DNA of 49,535 nt from Parcubacteria group bacterium Gr01-1014_38 (GTDB lineage: Bacteria; Patescibacteriota; Andersenbacteria; UBA10190; CAIZMI01): positions 1 to 49,535 of the forward strand of contig VMFP01000006.1 in the NCBI GenBank assembly GCA_007376145.1, read 5' to 3'. Numbering within the stretch: the stretch's first letter is position 1; every line of letters begins with the position of its first letter. Under the pieces are notes generated by a model. It saw nothing but the letters and a program-made list of their open reading frames with translations. It searched no databases and was not told the DNA's origin. Positions 46,670-49,535 of the stretch are shown here, piece after piece. The position numbers were made by a program, and so were the translations under genes.

Positions 46670-46785
46670 TGCCGTCACCTCCGTATAGAGTAGCGAGTTT
46701 CTGGAGGAGGGCGACGTGACAAGACCGCAGCACCGCGATGAGATGCGCCGTACGAAAGTCTCTTCAGAATGACCGCGAGCGAAAC

Positions 46786-47256
46786 CTAAAAGCCACGCAC
46801 CTTCACCCGTTTGGTCACCAGCGCCTCGGCCTTGGGGATGCGAATCGTGAGAATGCCGTCCTTCAAGCTCGCGTCTGCCTTCTCCGCCATGATATCCACT
46901 GGCAGGATGATGGAGCGTGAGAAGCTCCCCCAGTAGCACTCGCGGTAGAAGTAGTCTTCTTCCCGCACCTCTTCGTCGTGCCGGCGCGTGCCGCGGATGG
47001 TCACCATATCGCTCGTGATCGACACGTCGAGATCCTCCGGCCTCACCCCGGCGATGGTGGATTTGACGACAATAGACTCGGGGGTTTGGTAGACGTCCAC
47101 CGTCAACTGGCCTTCTTGCTCTTCGGTCGGAATCGGCACAGACGCCGGCTGTTCCCCTTCGTGAACAGGGATCTCCGCGGGAGGCGTCTCGGCCACCTCC
47201 TCGGCGACCCGGGAGGTCCCCGTCAAGCGCTCGAAGAAGGATCGCCGATCCGCCAT
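46786..47256 (-). CDS. Hsp20/alpha-crystallin small heat shock protein
   Basis: A 156-aa protein. The alpha-crystallin domain spans about residues 50-150: QLTVDVYQTPESIVVKSTIA, VRPEDLDVSITSDMVTIRGT, YFYRECYWGSFSRSIILPVD, and the G-I-L-x-I-x-I-P motif as KDGILTIRIPKAEA. It holds unfolding proteins in an ATP-independent way. The acidic N-terminal 45 residues are typical of a variable arm. TGATACACT about 30 bases upstream is a likely extended -10. Confidence 0.93.
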   Translation of the reverse strand: MADRRSFFERLTGTSRVAEEVAETPPAEIPVHEGEQPASVPIPTEEQEGQLTVDVYQTPESIVVKSTIAGVRPEDLDVSITSDMVTIRGTRRHDEEVREEDYFYRECYWGSFSRSIILPVDIMAEKADASLKDGILTIRIPKAEALVTKRVKVRGF

Positions 47257-47302
47257 ACAGAGGAGACGCGTTACCGCTGTCCACAGTGTATCACAGGACC
47301 AA

Positions 47303-47324
47303 GGAGCACCAGCAATGGTGCTCC
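47303..47324 (-). terminator. Terminator-like hairpin after valS
   Basis: GGAGCACC-ATTGCT-GGTGCTCC on the minus strand, followed by TTGGTCC rather than a clean T run. It lies 12 bases after the valS stop. Confidence 0.55.
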
Positions 47325-47336
47325 CCGGGAGTGCAA

Positions 47337-49535
47337 CTAGCGGTTGCGGGACGACGGCGGCCGACCGGCGAGCGAGTGGAGCGTCGTCAGGGACTGTTCG
47401 TGCTCTGCCAGCTCTGCGCGGCGGGAGACGAGCAGGGCTTCGGTCTCCGCAATCGCCGGAATCGGTGCACGACCGCGCATGGCGTTCACCCGCCGCTCGA
47501 GCTCTTGCACCTGCTGACGAAGCGCTGCGGCGCGCTGTTCCACCGCGGAACGACGCGCAGCCACGTCCACCCCGGCAAGATCCTCTCGGAGAACCTCGAG
47601 CGTACAGGAACCGCTGGCGAGCGCGTGCACCCAGTCCCCATTTCCACCGTCAATCCGGCAGTGGGCGAGAAACTCGATCGCGGGGAAGAGTTCGAGAGGG
47701 ACACCCGCACCGCGGATCCGGATCCGCGGTGCGCGGGACGCCGGGAGACCGAGCAGGGTGCGGGCGGAGCGGAAACCACGAACGATCTGCTGGAAACGCC
47801 GGACCTGTGTCGCGGCAGCGGCTGACGCCCGCGACGACGTTCCCCGCCGTGCCGCCGACGGCCATGTGGCCGCGATGAGCATTCCCTCATCACCGAACGT
47901 TTTCCAGCGCTCCTCGGTCACGAACGGAAGGAAAGGGTGAAGAAGCTTCAGCGCGTCGCGGAGGACATCGTGGAGAACGCGGGGCGTCGTCATCCCCGGC
48001 ACTTTTGACACTTCGACGTACCAGTCCGCGAGATCATCCCAGAGAAAATCGTGGAGGAGACGCAAGGCGTCGCCGAAGCGGAATGTCTCGAGGGCGTCGG
48101 TCACGGCCCGGATCGTTTCCTGACGCCGCCGGAGAATCCAGAGGTCGAACAACCGCGGTCCGTGACCTCCCACCGCTCGCTTCCGCTGCGCCGTCTGGGC
48201 GAATCGGGTGATATTCCAGAGTTTGTTCACGAAGTTCCGCCCCGTGCGGACGGCGTTCGGGTCAAAGCGGAGCGCCTGCTGGTCGTCTTGCGACTGGAGA
48301 AGAAGCCCGAAACGCGTGGCGTCGGCACCGAACTCCCGGATGAGCTCCATGGGATCCACGCCGGTCCCGAGGGATTTACTCATCCGCTGCCCTTTAAGGT
48401 TCAGAACGGTAGGGTGGACGATGACCGTGTGGAAGGGAATCTGTTTCGTTGGCGAGCGAGACCCAAAGACCCGCGCGGGGAGGAATTTCGCGGGATTCAT
48501 GAACTCGAGTCCGGAGAAGATCATCCGCGCCACCCAGAGGTTCAGAATGCCCTTGTCCGTCACCAGGACCGAGGTGGGGTAGAACCGACGAAGGTCTGCG
48601 GTGGCTTCCGGCCATCCGAAGACGGCGAACGGCCAGAGGGCCGAGGAAAACCACGTGTCGAGGACATCGGGATCTTGAAGAAACTTTGTCCTCTCGCACT
48701 TTCGACACTTTTTTGGTTCCGAAAGAGAAAAAACAAACTCATCATCACTCGCGGCAACTTCACCATCGTCGCTGCAGTACCACACAGGCATCCGGTGTCC
48801 CCACCATAACTGCCGTGAGATGCACCAGTCTCTCACGCGGTGAAGCCAGTCCACAGACGCGTTCTTCCACCGCGGCGGATGAAACGCGATTAACGCTCTC
48901 TCCACCACTTCGAGAGCCGGTTTCGCAAGCGGCGCCATGCTCACAAACCATTGCTTGCTGACGAGCGGCTGAATGACCGTCCCGCAGCGATCGCAAAGGG
49001 GAACGCTGTGATCAATAGGGGCCTCCTTATCGAGAAACCCTTGCGAGCGAAGATCGGCAACGACTTTCTGTCGCGCCTGCTCAACTGTGAGACCGCGATA
49101 CGGAGCAGGCACCTGTTCGGTCAGCCTTCCATCCTCTCCAATCACATTTTTGACGGGAAGATGATGTCGTTCCGCAATGGCAGCATCGGTGTGATCGTGC
49201 GCAGGTGTGACTTTAAGGGCACCTGTGAAAAGTCCCCCACGAGCCGCTGCATCAGCAATAACCGGAACAGTACGCCCCGCAAGGGGCACGACAACTGACG
49301 CTCCCAGAAGGTCTCGGTGATCCTCGGCTGGCTTAGGTGGATGAGGATCCACAGCCACAGCAGTATCCCCAAATATCGTTTCTGGCCTCGCAGTCGCGAC
49401 GGTGATGTGCCGTTGGCTTTCTGCAATCGGATACTTAATGAAATATACTGTCTCTTCTCGGTCTTCGTGTCTCACCTCCAGATCGGAAATGGACGATGCG
49501 CACCGCGGGCACCAGTTGATAATCCGCTCGCCGCG
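47337..49535 (-). CDS. valS: Valyl-tRNA synthetase, N-terminal part cut off
   Basis: The frame is open through the right edge, 732 codons before the stop, so the N-terminus (including the HIGH motif) is outside the window. The editing (CP1) domain contains HITVATARPETIFGDTAVAV. A zinc-binding-like WCPRC lies at the cut edge and LCDRCG further on. VRDWCISRQLWWGHRMPVW and NLKGQRMSKSLGTGVDP (KMSKS loop) identify the class Ia valine enzyme. The anticodon-binding region and a C-terminal coiled coil (LEVLREDLAGVDVAARR onward) complete it. It attaches valine to tRNA-Val. Confidence 0.95.
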   Translation of the reverse strand, partial: RGERIINWCPRCASSISDLEVRHEDREETVYFIKYPIAESQRHITVATARPETIFGDTAVAVDPHPPKPAEDHRDLLGASVVVPLAGRTVPVIADAAARGGLFTGALKVTPAHDHTDAAIAERHHLPVKNVIGEDGRLTEQVPAPYRGLTVEQARQKVVADLRSQGFLDKEAPIDHSVPLCDRCGTVIQPLVSKQWFVSMAPLAKPALEVVERALIAFHPPRWKNASVDWLHRVRDWCISRQLWWGHRMPVWYCSDDGEVAASDDEFVFSLSEPKKCRKCERTKFLQDPDVLDTWFSSALWPFAVFGWPEATADLRRFYPTSVLVTDKGILNLWVARMIFSGLEFMNPAKFLPARVFGSRSPTKQIPFHTVIVHPTVLNLKGQRMSKSLGTGVDPMELIREFGADATRFGLLLQSQDDQQALRFDPNAVRTGRNFVNKLWNITRFAQTAQRKRAVGGHGPRLFDLWILRRRQETIRAVTDALETFRFGDALRLLHDFLWDDLADWYVEVSKVPGMTTPRVLHDVLRDALKLLHPFLPFVTEERWKTFGDEGMLIAATWPSAARRGTSSRASAAAATQVRRFQQIVRGFRSARTLLGLPASRAPRIRIRGAGVPLELFPAIEFLAHCRIDGGNGDWVHALASGSCTLEVLREDLAGVDVAARRSAVEQRAAALRQQVQELERRVNAMRGRAPIPAIAETEALLVSRRAELAEHEQSLTTLHSLAGRPPSSRNR

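Noticed and set aside
46160-47284. Single 374-aa minus-strand protein
   Set aside because: Its first 200 residues are an out-of-frame reading of the Hsp20 gene; only the part from GTG 46669 carries methyltransferase motifs and a ribosome-binding site.
1-49535. CRISPR array or insertion sequence
   Set aside because: No regularly spaced short direct repeats and no transposase, integrase or recombinase reading frame were found on either strand.

Overview
The window looks like a GC-rich (roughly 58-60% by eye) chromosomal segment of a member of the Candidate Phyla Radiation (Patescibacteria). That assignment is an inference from the very compact layout, many short lineage-restricted secreted proteins, the VanW-type wall protein, a soluble histidine kinase beside a small multi-pass membrane protein, and apparently leaderless genes. 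No rRNA or other phylogenetic marker confirms it. TGA is used as a normal stop here, so this is not a code-25 (UGA=Gly) lineage.

Layout. (1) 1-11 kb: a large secreted beta-helix/FN3/alpha-toroid protein cut by the left edge, tRNA-Arg(GCG), a NUDIX-VanW pair divergent from uppS and an RmlA-type nucleotidyltransferase, then two secreted paralogues and small genes, several with their own promoter and terminator. (2) 11-16.9 kb: an AbiEii-type toxin-antitoxin pair, then a leftward run of histidine kinase, 92-aa protein, membrane protein, PLP decarboxylase and EamA transporter. (3) 16.9-36.5 kb: an accessory island punctuated by nine copies of a small gene family, all on the minus strand. Its core encodes a peptide of the type FPLPVVPPRFTPLTAAAQNR, usually followed by a FFAWPIERSRKILE segment. 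Between copies lie blocks of unrelated genes: a sulfur-carrier/PP-loop fusion with a 62-aa peptide gene and HisRS; two GRDP-like proteins with Cys/Gly-rich tails; a biosynthesis-like run (NUDIX, methyltransferases, kinase, PHP phosphoesterase, isoprenoid-synthase-like protein, nucleotidyltransferase, glycosyltransferase, split TPP decarboxylase, radical SAM protein); and toxin-antitoxin modules (hicAB, AbiEii, two RelE types). (4) 36.5-49.5 kb: aminotransferase, ThiF/nitroreductase pair, three secreted proteins with individual promoters (trypsin-like, PDZ, lysozyme-like), murA, a membrane-anchored methyltransferase, Hsp20 and valS cut by the right edge.

The most notable structure is the repeat-punctuated island. 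Most copies differ mainly at synonymous positions, so the family is or was a translated protein. Truncated copies keep the same roughly 90-base start-proximal core and sit at the edges of toxin-antitoxin modules. Two other toxin-antitoxin modules, outside the repeat family, are flanked by direct repeats of the 3' end of the neighbouring host gene (aminotransferase; histidine kinase). Together these suggest a modular or cassette-like way of acquiring defence and stability genes. The mechanism is not identifiable from the sequence: no integrase or transposase is encoded in the window.

Other points: at least six genes have a -10 hexamer ending exactly 6 bases before the start codon (leaderless transcripts), MurA carries Asp in place of the fosfomycin-target Cys, and two genes are split by single in-frame stop codons.
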